Origin: Heliocidaris erythrogramma | Taxonomy: Eukaryota > Echinodermata > Echinoidea > Camarodonta > Echinometridae | NCBI GenBank assembly: GCA_025617745.1 | Contig: CM046867.1 | Span: 31,860,705-31,924,704 of the forward strand | DNA length: 64,000 nucleotides | Direction of reading: 5' to 3' | In this document: in pieces, positions 54,067-64,000 of the stretch | How the letters are laid out: every line of letters starts with the position of its first letter | Numbering within the stretch: the stretch's first letter is position 1 | Program-made: the position numbers and the translations under genes | The notes under the pieces: model-generated | The model's input: only the letters and a program-made list of their open reading frames with translations | Databases searched by the model: none | Told to the model about the DNA's origin: nothing

Positions 54067-55239
54067 TGGTTATTCTTATTTGCTTTGTTGACTGATATAA
54101 TACACACTGTATTCTAACTTTATGTTACCCAGGTCAAATTCATCCAATCAGCATTTAGACTCCTGATCATGTACGCTCGCTTTCAAGTGACTTGCATAAT
54201 CATGACTCCTTATATCTCATGATTTGTGTTAGTTAATGCATTTTAAGGATTTGTTAAGAATTTTCCGGAGATTAGTAATTCCAAAGATTCTTAATTCCGA
54301 AACACAAAATTGCCATACCAGGGGGTTCATACAATGAAATGGGAGTTATAACTCCGAACATTTGTTGCATCACTCCGAAGGTTCATAATTTCGAAGATTT
54401 GTTATTCCGAAGGTTCGTTTATCGGAAGGTTCATAATTCCTAGAATCAAATACAAGAAAAAATACCCCCCCCCCGCCAAAAAAAAAAAAAAAAAAAAAGA
54501 CATCAAATTTTAGAGTGCATGAGAGCCAGCAGTAGCCGGAGGCCTATCAGAGGCTAGCTTCTGGATTAAGTTAAATGATAATCTATATATATGTCAGAGT
54601 TACGGACTATAAATGAAATACCGGAAGACAAGTGAAATAAGGAACTCAAATATATATTAAACGTTATTCATCGAAGTAAAACAGATACAATATTACTGCA
54701 ATTGACACTCTCAAGTATTGCCCATACAAGTTACAAGGATGAACTTTGATCAAAATTCAAGAATTTGTCCCACGACCGAATATATAAAACAATGACTTAA
54801 ATTTGTCACTTAAATCGATAATTTGCCACAAAGAGCCCAAATTATTTCAAATTCAACATACCAGTAAATTTACTCTCTAGTTTTGTCATTCAAACTAAAT
54901 AATGAAACCAATGAAATCGATCACGAAGATCACTAACTCGTCATAAGGACTCTTATCTCGTTCCACATGTCAGTTATAGCACTTCAATAGATCACAAAGA
55001 TCCCTTACACGTTTTGTCACTAAGACCGAATATGGAAATGAACTAAATTGATCACTAAGATCAATAATTTGTCACCAAGAGAGTAATATGAATAGACATT
55101 TGGTGTCTTGTATCACAGATAGCTTGAATTCAGAGTAAACAGGTTATCAAACACAAGAAGTATAGTTTGTGGGGAAAAATATTTACATAAATAATGGAAT
55201 TCGTAGTTTAGATATATCATGAATTTGGAGTCAAAAGGG

Positions 55240-55278
55240 GCCTGAGCTTTCGATCCTAGCAGAATCTTCGTCAGAGGC
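55240..55278 (-). ncRNA. hammerhead-like motif, left-arm copy
   Basis: Mirror image of 55314-55352: on the minus strand GCCT, CTGACGA, extra A, GATTC-loop-GGATC, GAA, AGCT, C, AGGC. Transcripts of either strand would therefore contain one motif in sense. Confidence 0.45.
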
Positions 55279-55313
55279 AAAAAGCCTTTGAAAAAAGCCA
55301 AAAAAGTCGTTTT

Positions 55314-55352
55314 GCCTCTGACGAAGATTCTGCTAGGATCGAAAGCTCAGGC
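55314..55352 (+). ncRNA. hammerhead-like motif (type I topology, extra A)
   Basis: GCCT (stem I 5'), CTGACGA 55318-55324, A 55325, stem II GATTC/GGATC with loop TGCTA, GAA 55341-55343, stem III AGCT 55344-55347 (self-complementary), C 55348, AGGC 55349-55352 pairing with GCCT. All core elements of a hammerhead are in order. The unusual point is one extra A between CTGACGA and stem II. Confidence 0.5.
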
Positions 55353-55961
55353 CCCTTTTGACTCCATTTTACTCCATTGGCTCGCTATTATTGGATAAGC
55401 AGTTTTCAGCAGCTTGTTTTCGATATATCATGAATTTGTCAAAATATTGTATTTCGTCAGTGGTGCCTTACTGGGAGTTCTGTGATGAGAACTTGTAATG
55501 ATGCGAATCGCTCTTTTTTGAAGTATGAATAATTTGTCAATTAAACTATCAGAGCAACTGCCCTAGATTATGGTACAATAAGAAATATATGACAGTATCA
55601 AAGTTTTATACAACTTGATTAAAACATTGAGTGTAAAATGTCTTAATCTGGAAAAAAACCCACAAATGGCAGGTGCGACTTAACAGATGTCCTCATTGTG
55701 TTTTGAACAACTTATGTTTTCGTCCACAAGGACTACAAGGAATTTTGTAACAGAAGTTTTATTTATTTCTTGATCATTAAAGGTATATATGCTAAGGTGA
55801 ATCGTTCAGTTTTCTATTTTTGGTTAGAATATCATATGATTAGTCTTACTTAAATCAATTTTGGTAGTTCACTGTCTAATATTTTCGTCATTTCAGTCGA
55901 ACTTTTGTAGTGGTAACAACTTCGTATCGTCTACAAAAGTTATTGCACATCATGTTTTCGA

Positions 55962-56219
55962 TCACTCAAGTAACTCTTTAAAAATGTTAAAGCAATGCGT
56001 CGGTAATAATAATTTTCTCAAAAGGAAAAATTCAAGCAAGGCCATATATGTTGAATGCCCTGTACGAAAACCAAATTGTTTGTTATCCAGTATAGAATAT
56101 CTATCAATGAGAAAAAAACCCAATATCCTTTTATAAATGAGTTTCTCAAAGGTTTTACTAAACAGAGATAAAACAGAGATAGGTCTATATTTCTTGTTCC
56201 CAGTTTTATATACTGGCAT
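55962..56219 (-). pseudogene. LINE reverse transcriptase fragment (CR1-like)
   Basis: The 85 codons hold NKKYRPISVLSLFSKTFEKL, YKRILGFF, NKQFGFRTGHSTYMALL, the first RT motifs of CR1-group LINEs. The catalytic blocks further on are lost through frameshifts. The equivalent text in arm A lies at about 26930-27120. Confidence 0.78.
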
Positions 56220-57500
56220 GACCTTGGCTATATACTGTCAGTTTATCAGGAAAACAACCTTGTTGGAAAGACAAATTAAATATATACATGTACGTTAATG
56301 GAGGTAGGATCAAATGAAACTTTTCAATATCTTCACATCAAATCCATCATATCCAGGGCTCTTTCCTCCCTTCAAATTCAAAACAATGTTTAATATTTCA
56401 GATTGACTACATGAGTTAAAAAGAAAGTGTTTGGATAGTTACCTGAAAGGTAAAAACATGGATCTAACTCAAGGGTTGGGATGCATGAAATCACTTATAT
56501 TCTTCCCAACATTGACAAAGTATTTGTTAAATGTATCTGTATAATCTGGGAAGTATCTTTAATTAAATTCCCATTAATTTCAAGAGATATTGGTTTCATT
56601 CTGTTTGAATAGTTTCGTAATACCTCATTTATTGTTTTCCAAGTGGCTCTATAAGATCAGAGCAAACAGAAGTAAACCTACACTCGTAATAATCATTTTT
56701 AGCTCTACGTATATAGTATTGTTGCGGCATCATTTACATAAAGCAGTGGACAGGAATGCTTTTTAAGCAGCTAACTAGAACAGCTGAAGGCAGAAAGTTT
56801 TTGAAGAATCTGTGTCTCGGGCATGTGTCGGGGTCCATCACAACAGCCTTCAAGCTATGGGACATAGATAAATAGATATAATTCTGGCTTTCTTGTATAC
56901 CTTTTTGAAAATATTGGTTTGGTCTTTGAACAAACCTATTATATATCTTGTTTTTCTTTCTACACAATCTTGTCAACTGTCCTTTAAAACCAAGGATTTT
57001 TCCTCGAATCGTTGATTATACGGAAAATGATCATTAGGAAAAGTTTATCAAAAACTGTATCATATAAAACATTAACATTCATACAGTTATTAAATATAAT
57101 ATCATCCCAAGAAACATCACAAAGAATCATGTAAAATGAATTGATATTTTATTATCATTTAGTGACAGTACACACTTTTCTCTTTTGGCATTTTTATGAA
57201 TATTAAACTTTGAAAACACAAAACCCGGTAAATGATCACTGGCATCTCAAATCAATATACCAGGGAATATCACATCACTGAGGTAATTTACAAAAATATT
57301 ATCCATTGGAGATGACAGCTGTGTGATCCTGGTAGGTTTATCACTGAGATGAGAAAATGAATAAGAATTCATGCATTGTTCAAATTCAACTGATATATCA
57401 TTAGTATTTTTTTAAAGCAAATCAATATTAAGATCCATAAAAAACTCCTTTTCTTTTCAGTTGATATTTTGAATAAAATTGGTTACAGGTCGTTAAAAAA

Positions 57501-57887
57501 TTATCGAACTAGAAGTCCTCGAGGTCAATAGAAAATTCTTGAACTGGACGTCCTCAAGGTGGATAAAAAAAATCCCACTATCACTTTTCATTTACAAAAA
57601 ATCCCTATTTCTTCATGACTACTAGACCAAATCGGACGGCATCTTCACTGACTGGTAGTGAAATAGTTTTATAATCCAGTATGGCTTTTCATATTGTAAA
57701 ACGATTTCTTTCGTTATCGATACCCAAATGCCGGTTGTATTTTTAATTTTAATTTATTTTATTTTTATTTATTTATTTATTATTATTATTTTTTTATTTA
57801 TTTATTTTTATTTATTTTTTAATTTTTTTTTAATTTTTATTTATTTATTTATTTTATTATTATTTTTTTTTTTTGGGGGGGGGGGGG
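57501..57887. other. AT-rich low-complexity DNA
   Basis: A short local duplication (57508-57562, with tcctcgaggt and tcctcaaggt) is followed by a TTTA/TTATT microsatellite (57725-57874) and a G run (57875-57887). No gene. Confidence 0.6.
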
Positions 57888-58939
57888 TGTAGAGCCCACA
57901 AATGTAAAAATAACCACAAATGTAAAAACATTGCACCCGCAAATGTGAAAATAACCACAAATGTCATAACATGTCAACCACAACTGTAAAAATAACCACA
58001 AATGTAATAAATATCGCCCACAAATGTAACAATCTGTTTAACCACAAATGTAAAAATATTTCGCCTACAAATGTAAAAATTTCCATTTTTACCACAAATG
58101 TCATAACATGTTGACCGCACATGTAAAAACTCATTGCTTGCATAATGTACCCATGTAAGATAAGTTATTATGAGATGTATGTGTATGTGCGCGTGCATGC
58201 GTGTGTGAGAGGTTATCCTTACAATTAAAATCCCTCAAATATTGAAACACCCTTTACCACAAGTGTCAAAACATGTCAACCGCAAATGTAAAACTCTGTA
58301 AAACTAGTCGTTTACTAGTGGTTTCCCTTTTATAATCAGTTTACAGAGACGGGGGTCGAGGAGCTGATCATAAACTTCAATGGCAAGAAAAATTCAGATA
58401 ATCCATCGATCTCTATGTAGGACAGCAACTAATACGATTCTAGAGTTGTATCCCCCGAAAGTAGCCAGTCCATATTATTAACAGAATCAGACGTCTAGAG
58501 CGAACTCGAAAATATTTTTAAAAAATAAATTTATTGCCCGCTATTTAACACGCAAAATCCCATTGACTTTCGAAACCGCGCGATAAACAATTTATCGGCC
58601 GGCAATTATGTTAGCTTGGCAAAACCGGGCAATAAAATGTAAAAATTGCATTGCTCAGATGTCTGATATGGTTAATAATAATACTGGTGATGGGGCTGCA
58701 GCCCCTTCACTTTTTGAGTAGACACGTTTCATATAATTTTGTTTAATGATTATGCACAATATATATATATTTTTAAAAGAGATCATATTTTAAACATATA
58801 TATACATTGTAATAATGTTTGGGCGCTCGCTTCGCTCGCTCGCAAAATGTTGAAAAGTGTAGTTGATAGGCGTCAGTCCCCACTTCCTGCATTGTGGTAC
58901 ATGTAGTTATATTGATGATAATAATGAATAGAAACAGAA

Positions 58940-59369
58940 TGGCACAATGAGAGAGATGGAATAATGAACATAAAGAGTACTATAAGGAAAGACGGAAGTG
59001 AAGATGAATCGATGAATAACAACACAATAGGGAAGATTGAAAGTTAATGGATGGAATGATAAATACATAGGCCTAACGTAAAGATAGATAAAGAGAGAGA
59101 GAGAGAGAGAGAGAAATGGTAGAAGAATAAAGAAAACCATGGCGAAAGATGGAAGAGAAGATTATAAACAAACCCCCCCCCCCCCCGCTCCCAAAACAAA
59201 AACAAGAAAGAAGAAGAAGAAGAAAAATAACATAACGAAATTAGAGATGAAAAGCAGATTGAAGAGGTGATAGAAGGAATGAAAGAATAACACAACTAAA
59301 TATGGAAAAATGAAAGGATTAAAGAAAGGAATAACATAACGAAAGATAGAGAAATGATAGACGGATAAA

Positions 59370-59419
<50 letters not shown>

Positions 59420-59420
59420 A
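58940..59420. repeat. GA, GAA and TA microsatellites
   Basis: (GA)n at 59092-59114, a C run at 59174-59186, (AAG)n at 59208-59226 and (TA)n at 59373-59415. All open frames in this interval are artefacts of them. Confidence 0.8.
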
Positions 59421-59449
59421 AATTCACCAAACATATTAATTGATTAATA

Positions 59450-60530
59450 GATTAACGATAGATTAGACCAAATGGTAATAGATTAATCAATTTATTCACT
59501 AGATAATCAATTAAGCACATGTTATTAATTCATGACATGCTCCATCAGGTCACCTTTTCTCCTCTTTTTTGTACCCCCCCCCCAAAAAAAAAAAAAATTA
59601 ACATACAATTACTGCAAAAAAAGTTCGAAAATTTCGGCCAGTGCGCCGAACCGAGGGGTGACTGTTTAGTCAAAGCCACCTAGAGTAGTATTGTGGAGGG
59701 AAACAAGAAATTAGCCCAGTTGGTCATTAGACGAAACGATGATTAGACCAAATGGTAATTAGACCAAATGAAAATTATACCAAATTAATGGTTATTAGAC
59801 TAAATAAGTGTTGACTAAATGATTATAGACTAACTGAGGTTTAAACCATTTGTTGATTAGACGAAATGGAAATTAGACCAATTGATCATGGACCAAATGG
59901 TTATTAGATCAAATGGTTTTAGACCAAATGGCCATTAAACGAATTGACTATAGAGTATAGACCATTAATGGTAATTAGACGAAGTGAAAATTAGACCAAA
60001 TGGTAAATGGACGAAATGATGATTAGACCAATTTGTTATTAGACCAACTGATATGAGATGGAATGATGTTAGAACAATTGGCTATTAGACCAACTGGCTG
60101 TAGACCAAGTGGCAATAAACCTATATAACTATGACAGGCTACAGTTTGTCTGAAGTATTAGACCAATGGATATTAGACTAAGTGAACATTAGACCAAACT
60201 GTTATTAGACAAACTGAGAATTGGACCAAACGATTGGCAAAAAATGGTAATTAGACGTGATGATTAGACGACGTGGGTGTTAGACCAACTGGGTTTAGAC
60301 AAAATGGCTATTAGACGAAAAGATGATTTCTTTTGTTTATTAGAGTATTAGACCAATTGCCTTTAGCCGAAATAGATTGGACCAAGTGAACATTAGACGA
60401 AATGATTATTAGACCAAATGGCTATTAGACGAAATGTAGATTAGACGAATTGGTGATGGACGAATAGACCGAATGATATTGGACCATTTGGTTTTTAGAC
60501 CAATTGGCATTAGACCAAGTGGCAATTTTA
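59450..60530 (+). repeat. degenerate array of TTAGACCAAATGGTNA (15-17 bp)
   Basis: More than 40 words of the type attagaccaaatgg, attagacgaaatga and tagaccaactgg follow one another, densest from 59725 to 60530. Two alternating variants, ACC and ACG, are frequent. It lies inside the ACAAATG element, next to its right arm. Not coding. Confidence 0.8.
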
Positions 60531-60832
60531 CCATAATAACTTACAGCGGTGCAATATTTGCAAGCAATGAGTTTTTACAATTGCGGTCGGCGTGTTATGA
60601 CATTTGTGGTAAAAATGGAAATTTTTACATTTGTAGGCGAACTGTTTTTACATTTGTGGTTAAACAGATTTTTACATTTGTGGGCGATTTTTATTACATT
60701 TGTGGTTATGTTTACACTTGTGGTTGACATGTTATGACATTTGTGGTTATTTTGACATTTGCGGGTGCAATGTTTTTACATTTGTGGTAATTTTTACATT
60801 TGTGGTTGATTTTTACATTTGTGGGCTCTGCA

Positions 60833-61030
60833 GGGGCATATACTGCATATCTGTATATGTAAACAAACCATGGTTCAGTAGTAGAATATTAAGAAATATC
60901 TAAAGGAAAGAAATGCAGTGTGCAGTCAATCTCACATAATTGCTCAGAAATTATTTTGATACTTTGGTGTCATTTGATAGAAGAGACCCTAAGCTATCGA
61001 CAGGTATGAAAATTTCCTAAACACACTTTG
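60833..61030. other. short unique segment
   Basis: Nothing recognisable. It links the ACAAATG element to the truncated 5' end of the L1/Tx1-like LINE. Confidence 0.4.
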
Positions 61031-63015
61031 AAACATTCATTAGGGGAGTCAATGAGAACAATATTAGATATGGATTATACCAAACCTAAAAATTTACCAG
61101 GTATCTTACTATTTTTAGATTACGAAAAAGCTTTAGATTCGCTAGAGTTGAATTTTTATTGAACACTCTGTGTCATCTGAATTTTATTAACTACGTAAAC
61201 TCTCTTTATACTAGTATAAGTAGTTGTATAATGAATAAAGGAAGAACATCGTGATACTTTCCGATTGGACGAGGAGTGAGACCGGGTGATCCCTGTTTAC
61301 GCATTTTAACGATTGGAACATTGCCATGTTCATGGTTATGATAACCCCAGTATAAAAGTCATACCTTCAAATAATACTGGGGTAAAGATAATTCAATATG
61401 CGGAGGATACAACATGTGTTTGTGGACGGTATATCCGCAAAAAAATCTTCTTTTATTATTAGATAAGTTTAGTGGAGTTTCATTTCTGAAGCTCAGCGTA
61501 AAAAAAAAAACAAACAAGATTTTTGGCTGGGTTACAGAGGTTTAATAACGAGATGTCATTGGGTATAAAGTGGCCGACGGAGTCGGTAAAAACATTAGGA
61601 GTTTGTCTATCTTATGATAAACCCACAGCCGAGAAAAAAAAAATTTAATTCACAATAAGACATGTAAAAACGATCTTGAATATGTGGAGATGTAGAAATT
61701 TGACACTGTCTGGAAAAATACATGTACTTCCGATTAAAACATTTACTTTATCAGAGTTTATTTATTTAGCTGCATTTATAGATATACCAGAATATGTCAT
61801 TCAGAGTTTTGAAAGATCATTTTTGACTTTCGAAAGGAGGAAATTGTTTAATCAAAAGGAAAAACTGGCATAGCATTTTGTAACTATCATTGTGAAGAGG
61901 GAGGCATGAAAATGGTCGACATTACATTGATGTTATATTGCAGCTAAAAATTCAAAGTGGATCAATTTATATAATACAACAAGTGACATGTGGAAATATT
62001 TTTTTTGATGACTTCATTGAACGATTTGGAGGTAACCTGCTTTTTTTTCTTGTTTTATAAAGAAGTATTAAAAATATGCTTTGATTTTATTAATCCCGGT
62101 AATGTTGAAATTGGTAACTAGTGCATTTGGTATAACCACAATATTTTTGCTACTTGTAATCCATGTTTTTATAAATGTTTATATATAAAGGGCATGAATT
62201 TAGTTAGCGAATTATTTCACAATGATGGGTCAATTATTCAATTTACAGTCTGGGTTGAAAGGGGTGTTCCCTCAAAGTTTTATTTTTTGCATGGAGAAGT
62301 ATAATTAATGCAATACCTATATAAATTGGAAACAAAAACTTAGACAAGGTTTTGATAGACCAAAATGTAAACCTAAAGATTTTATACATTTTGAAACTGA
62401 TTCAGAATTACCTTAGAAAATATGACATTGAGGAAATGTTATCGTATTCTTGTTAAAAGGATCTTAGTTCCTCCAACTGCTCATAAGAAATTTGCCAAAG
62501 AATTAAATATCGCAGACAGTGAATGGAAGAGTATATATTTATTACATTTTATATCAACTCTTGATATGAAAACTAGAATATTTCAGTACAACAATATGAA
62601 TTGTCTGTTGACAAATTATAGACTATATAAGATGAAACTGGTTGACTCTGATTTATGTCCATTCTGTAAAAAAAGAAAAAAGTGTCATAAACAATGGAGC
62701 ATATTTTCTGGAAAAGTGAGCATACCAGTATTATTTGGTTAAAATGTCAAAGTTGGTATAAAGAGAATACAAATTTGAATATGTGTTTGAAGTATAAGGA
62801 CATATTACTTGCTATTGAGTGGATTTATTTCTAAACCTTTGCATTATTTTAGTTAAAAGGGTTATGTATGATGCACGAGACCAAAAAAATACCCCCTCAT
62901 TTAATCATTTTGAGTATCTAATCAAATTTCATTATTCTTTGGGAAAACAGGTGACGTTAAAGAAAACAACGCCATGGAGAAATTTTGAAAGAAGTGGCAG
63001 ATGCTAAATATACTA
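61031..63015 (+). mobile_element. L1/Tx1-like LINE remnant, plus-strand copy
   Basis: It starts in RT text (GESMRTILDMDYTKPKNLPG, LFLDYEKALDSLE), passes QYAEDTT at about 61400 where the catalytic YADD reads YAED, and ends with the C-terminal region (62422-62742: KRILVPPTAHKKFAKELN, LCPFC) and 3'UTR near 63015. Same LINE as 23045-26345. Frameshifts and stops are frequent. Confidence 0.78.
62422..62742 (+). pseudogene. LINE ORF2 C-terminal fragment (L1/Tx1-like)
   Basis: The 106 codons include WKSIYLLHFISTLDMKTRIF, TNYRLYKMKLVDSDLCPFC and a decayed histidine/cysteine region. In L1-like ORF2 proteins a CPFC...ETxEHxF...C...W segment follows; the rest is frameshifted here. The arm A copy still shows ETMEH...WLKCQTW. 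Confidence 0.7.
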
Positions 63016-64000
63016 AAAGAGTGACATATTTATTTTGTAAACCAATTTTTTAGGCATCTTACTCCCAGCGTTAAAGTAGAACGTTGATGATTTTAAATAT
63101 TGGCTTAATACTTATTATTGCATAGATGGCATAAATTAAACAAGGTTATCCAAATTCAACGCTTGGAAACATTTGAAGCAATGATTATTATCAATTATAA
63201 AACGGTAAAATACAGCCCCCGATATAGCAGCTGAAGAGCTCCTCGAACGCTGCTGAGATATGTGACGACACACCCTGGACCAGTCCTGGCTAAGCAGACG
63301 ATGTCCCATAACATCTTACACATTTTTCAGAGCCTATTTTGTCATCTCCTCTTCACTTATTTCTCTTCCTTCACTAGCGTCAGTCTTAATGTTAGTCTGT
63401 TGCCTCACTCTTAACTTCGTGTATGGTATTATTTTGATGAAAAATGCAGCGTTAAAAAAATAAAGGAATCAGTCACTTGTAAACAAAATAAGACGCCATT
63501 GTATTTTCAGCTGTTTGCACCGGGGCATGTTCGGCGTTTCAAGAGGGAACGAATACCATCCTGCTATTATTCGGAGGGCTTTTCAATTTGAAAGTGGGGT
63601 TTATTTCATTGATCATTGACCCTTCTCCTATGTATTTACAATCAAACGGTTTTAGCTATCAGAATCAGTTTCACTTTCCCTTTATAATGGTGTGAAATAA
63701 GGTCATGTTTAAATACACCAAACTCTTTATAATTTGATAAATAATTGCATTGCAATTACGTTCATTCATTATAGGACGTCGTCTGCTTAAGCAGGATCGA
63801 TCCCGAGTGTGACGACATCAAAACATCGCTATATTTCTGGCGAATCCTCGGATATTCCAGATGCTGAGAAGAGCTTTTATTTGTGTTGTTTTTATAATCA
63901 CCAGATACGCAGTTGACATAAAACTTATAAGATTGCCATCTGTAAGCTTCCCAGTTTCTAGTGATACATTAATTGCCATATTTGTGATTTTCTTTGAATA
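63016..64000. other. distal intergenic DNA, no gene recognised
   Basis: The only structure noted is a loose inverted similarity between about 63260-63312 (gctaagcagacgatgtccca) and 63770-63825 (ggacgtcgtctgcttaagca), perhaps ends of a MITE of about 560 bp. No supported exon. Confidence 0.35.

Larger units (their letters stand above)
52430..54470 (+). repeat. dispersed repeat block, copy B
   Basis: Plus-strand copy with ccccgcctcgaacgtg (52448), cgagtggtgccctttgtcag (52662), a LINE tail (53180-53440), gcaggttgtcagatctac (53653), gtttaaaagaggcaatcgcg (53861) and ggttcataattcctagaat (54428). Collinear with the tandem copies at 1183-3480 and inverted relative to 28760-31035. Confidence 0.78.
55228..55421. 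mobile_element. palindromic Penelope-like retroposon with 17-bp TSD
   Basis: A 194-bp insertion in the LINE is flanked by perfect GATATATCATGAATTTG at 55211-55227 and 55422-55438. Arm A keeps one copy (27848-27875, opposite strand). Inverted arms of about 57 bp start GAGTCAAAAGGGGCC and each contain a hammerhead-like motif. The right end adds ccattggctcgctattattg and agttttcagcagcttgtttt. A 17-bp TSD points to target-primed retroposition. The PLE label is inferred. Confidence 0.75.
54480..57500 (-). mobile_element. CR1-like LINE remnant, longer copy
   Basis: Minus-strand order: endonuclease end (about 57420-57180: SDKPTRITQLSSPMDNIFVN, ASDHLPGF), linker (56976-56734), RT start (56219-55962), decayed RT and 3'UTR. 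It is the same LINE as 26370-28745. It is interrupted by the palindromic retroposon at 55228-55421. Many stops. Confidence 0.78.
57888..60832. mobile_element. ACAAATG-array TIR element, best copy (about 2.9 kb)
   Basis: The left arm (57888-58145) and right arm (60550-60832) are long inverted repeats that begin AGAGCCCACAAATGTAAAAA. Each consists of 12-13 words CCACAAATGTAAAAAT with fixed variations (cattgcacccgcaaatgt, tcataacatgtcaacc, ctgtttaacc, tttccatttttacc) in the same order. The interior has no transposase: it holds CGCTCGCTTCGCTCGC at 58824-58842, GA and TA microsatellites, a C run and the TTAGACCAAATGG array. Confidence 0.75.
50890..63050 (-). repeat. large old inverted duplication, arm B
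   Basis: Mirror of 23045-31035: repeat block (50890-54470), CR1-like LINE (54480-57500, -), L1/Tx1-like LINE (61031-63015, +). It is enlarged by an ACAAATG element inside the block and another between the two LINEs, so it is about 4 kb longer than arm A. Confidence 0.6.

Noticed and set aside
57888-58320. Regularly spaced ACAAATG words as a CRISPR-like array
   Set aside because: The words are short and degenerate, spacers are 2-12 bp and largely conserved between arms, and the array forms the inverted end of an eukaryotic mobile element.

Overview
The window looks like a piece of an animal nuclear genome, most probably an echinoderm and perhaps a sea urchin. It is AT-rich and full of introns, transposons, microsatellites and long G/C runs. 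It carries two Toll-like receptor (TLR) genes whose coding regions are single exons, a style typical of the expanded sea urchin TLR family. The species is an inference and nothing in the sequence names it.

Only three host protein genes can be supported. Two are paralogous TLRs (5020-7677, +; 19949-22624, -), placed tail to tail on the arms of a large inverted duplication (about 4.8-10.97 kb and 17.16-22.84 kb, with a 6.2-kb spacer). Each arm carries transposons missing from the other. Because the partner arm keeps the unoccupied site, the insertion ends and target-site duplications can be read directly. The third gene (33548-40505, +) was assembled from eight exons with consistent splice phases. 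It predicts a secreted 423-residue protein: signal peptide, six-cysteine module, Thr-rich linker and a beta-propeller-like domain with about five YWTD-type (LDL-receptor class B-like) repeats.

The rest is layered mobile DNA. 0-4.7 kb holds a hAT-like element with a degenerate minisatellite, three tandem copies of a roughly 1.2-kb repeat, and Penelope-like (PLE) remnants. 10.97-17.16 kb is the spacer of the TLR palindrome, with a second copy of the minisatellite element and a foldback element. 23.05-31.04 kb and 50.9-63.05 kb look like arms of a second, larger and older inverted duplication. Both hold, in mirror order, an L1/Tx1-like LINE, a CR1-like LINE and the same repeat block. The loop between them holds the propeller gene and a CR1-like LINE with both ORFs open (ORF1 46233-47141, ORF2 43044-46181), inserted into an older LINE. 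Several foldback elements have inverted arms built of short degenerate motifs (15.5-16.5, 49.6-50.3, 51.1-52.4 and 57.9-60.8 kb).

The most interesting signal is a set of hammerhead-ribozyme-like motifs at three loci: 3951-3994 (-), 1900-1942 (+), and 55314-55352 (+) with its mirror copy 55240-55278 (-). All have a stem I, a CTGANGA core, a GAA-like strand, a loopless palindromic stem III and a C at the predicted cleavage position. The first lies just downstream of a PLE GIY-YIG endonuclease remnant. The other two lie in short palindromic insertions with 12-bp and 17-bp target-site duplications. Hammerheads in PLEs are already known; these copies, two of them with an extra A before stem II, deserve checking.
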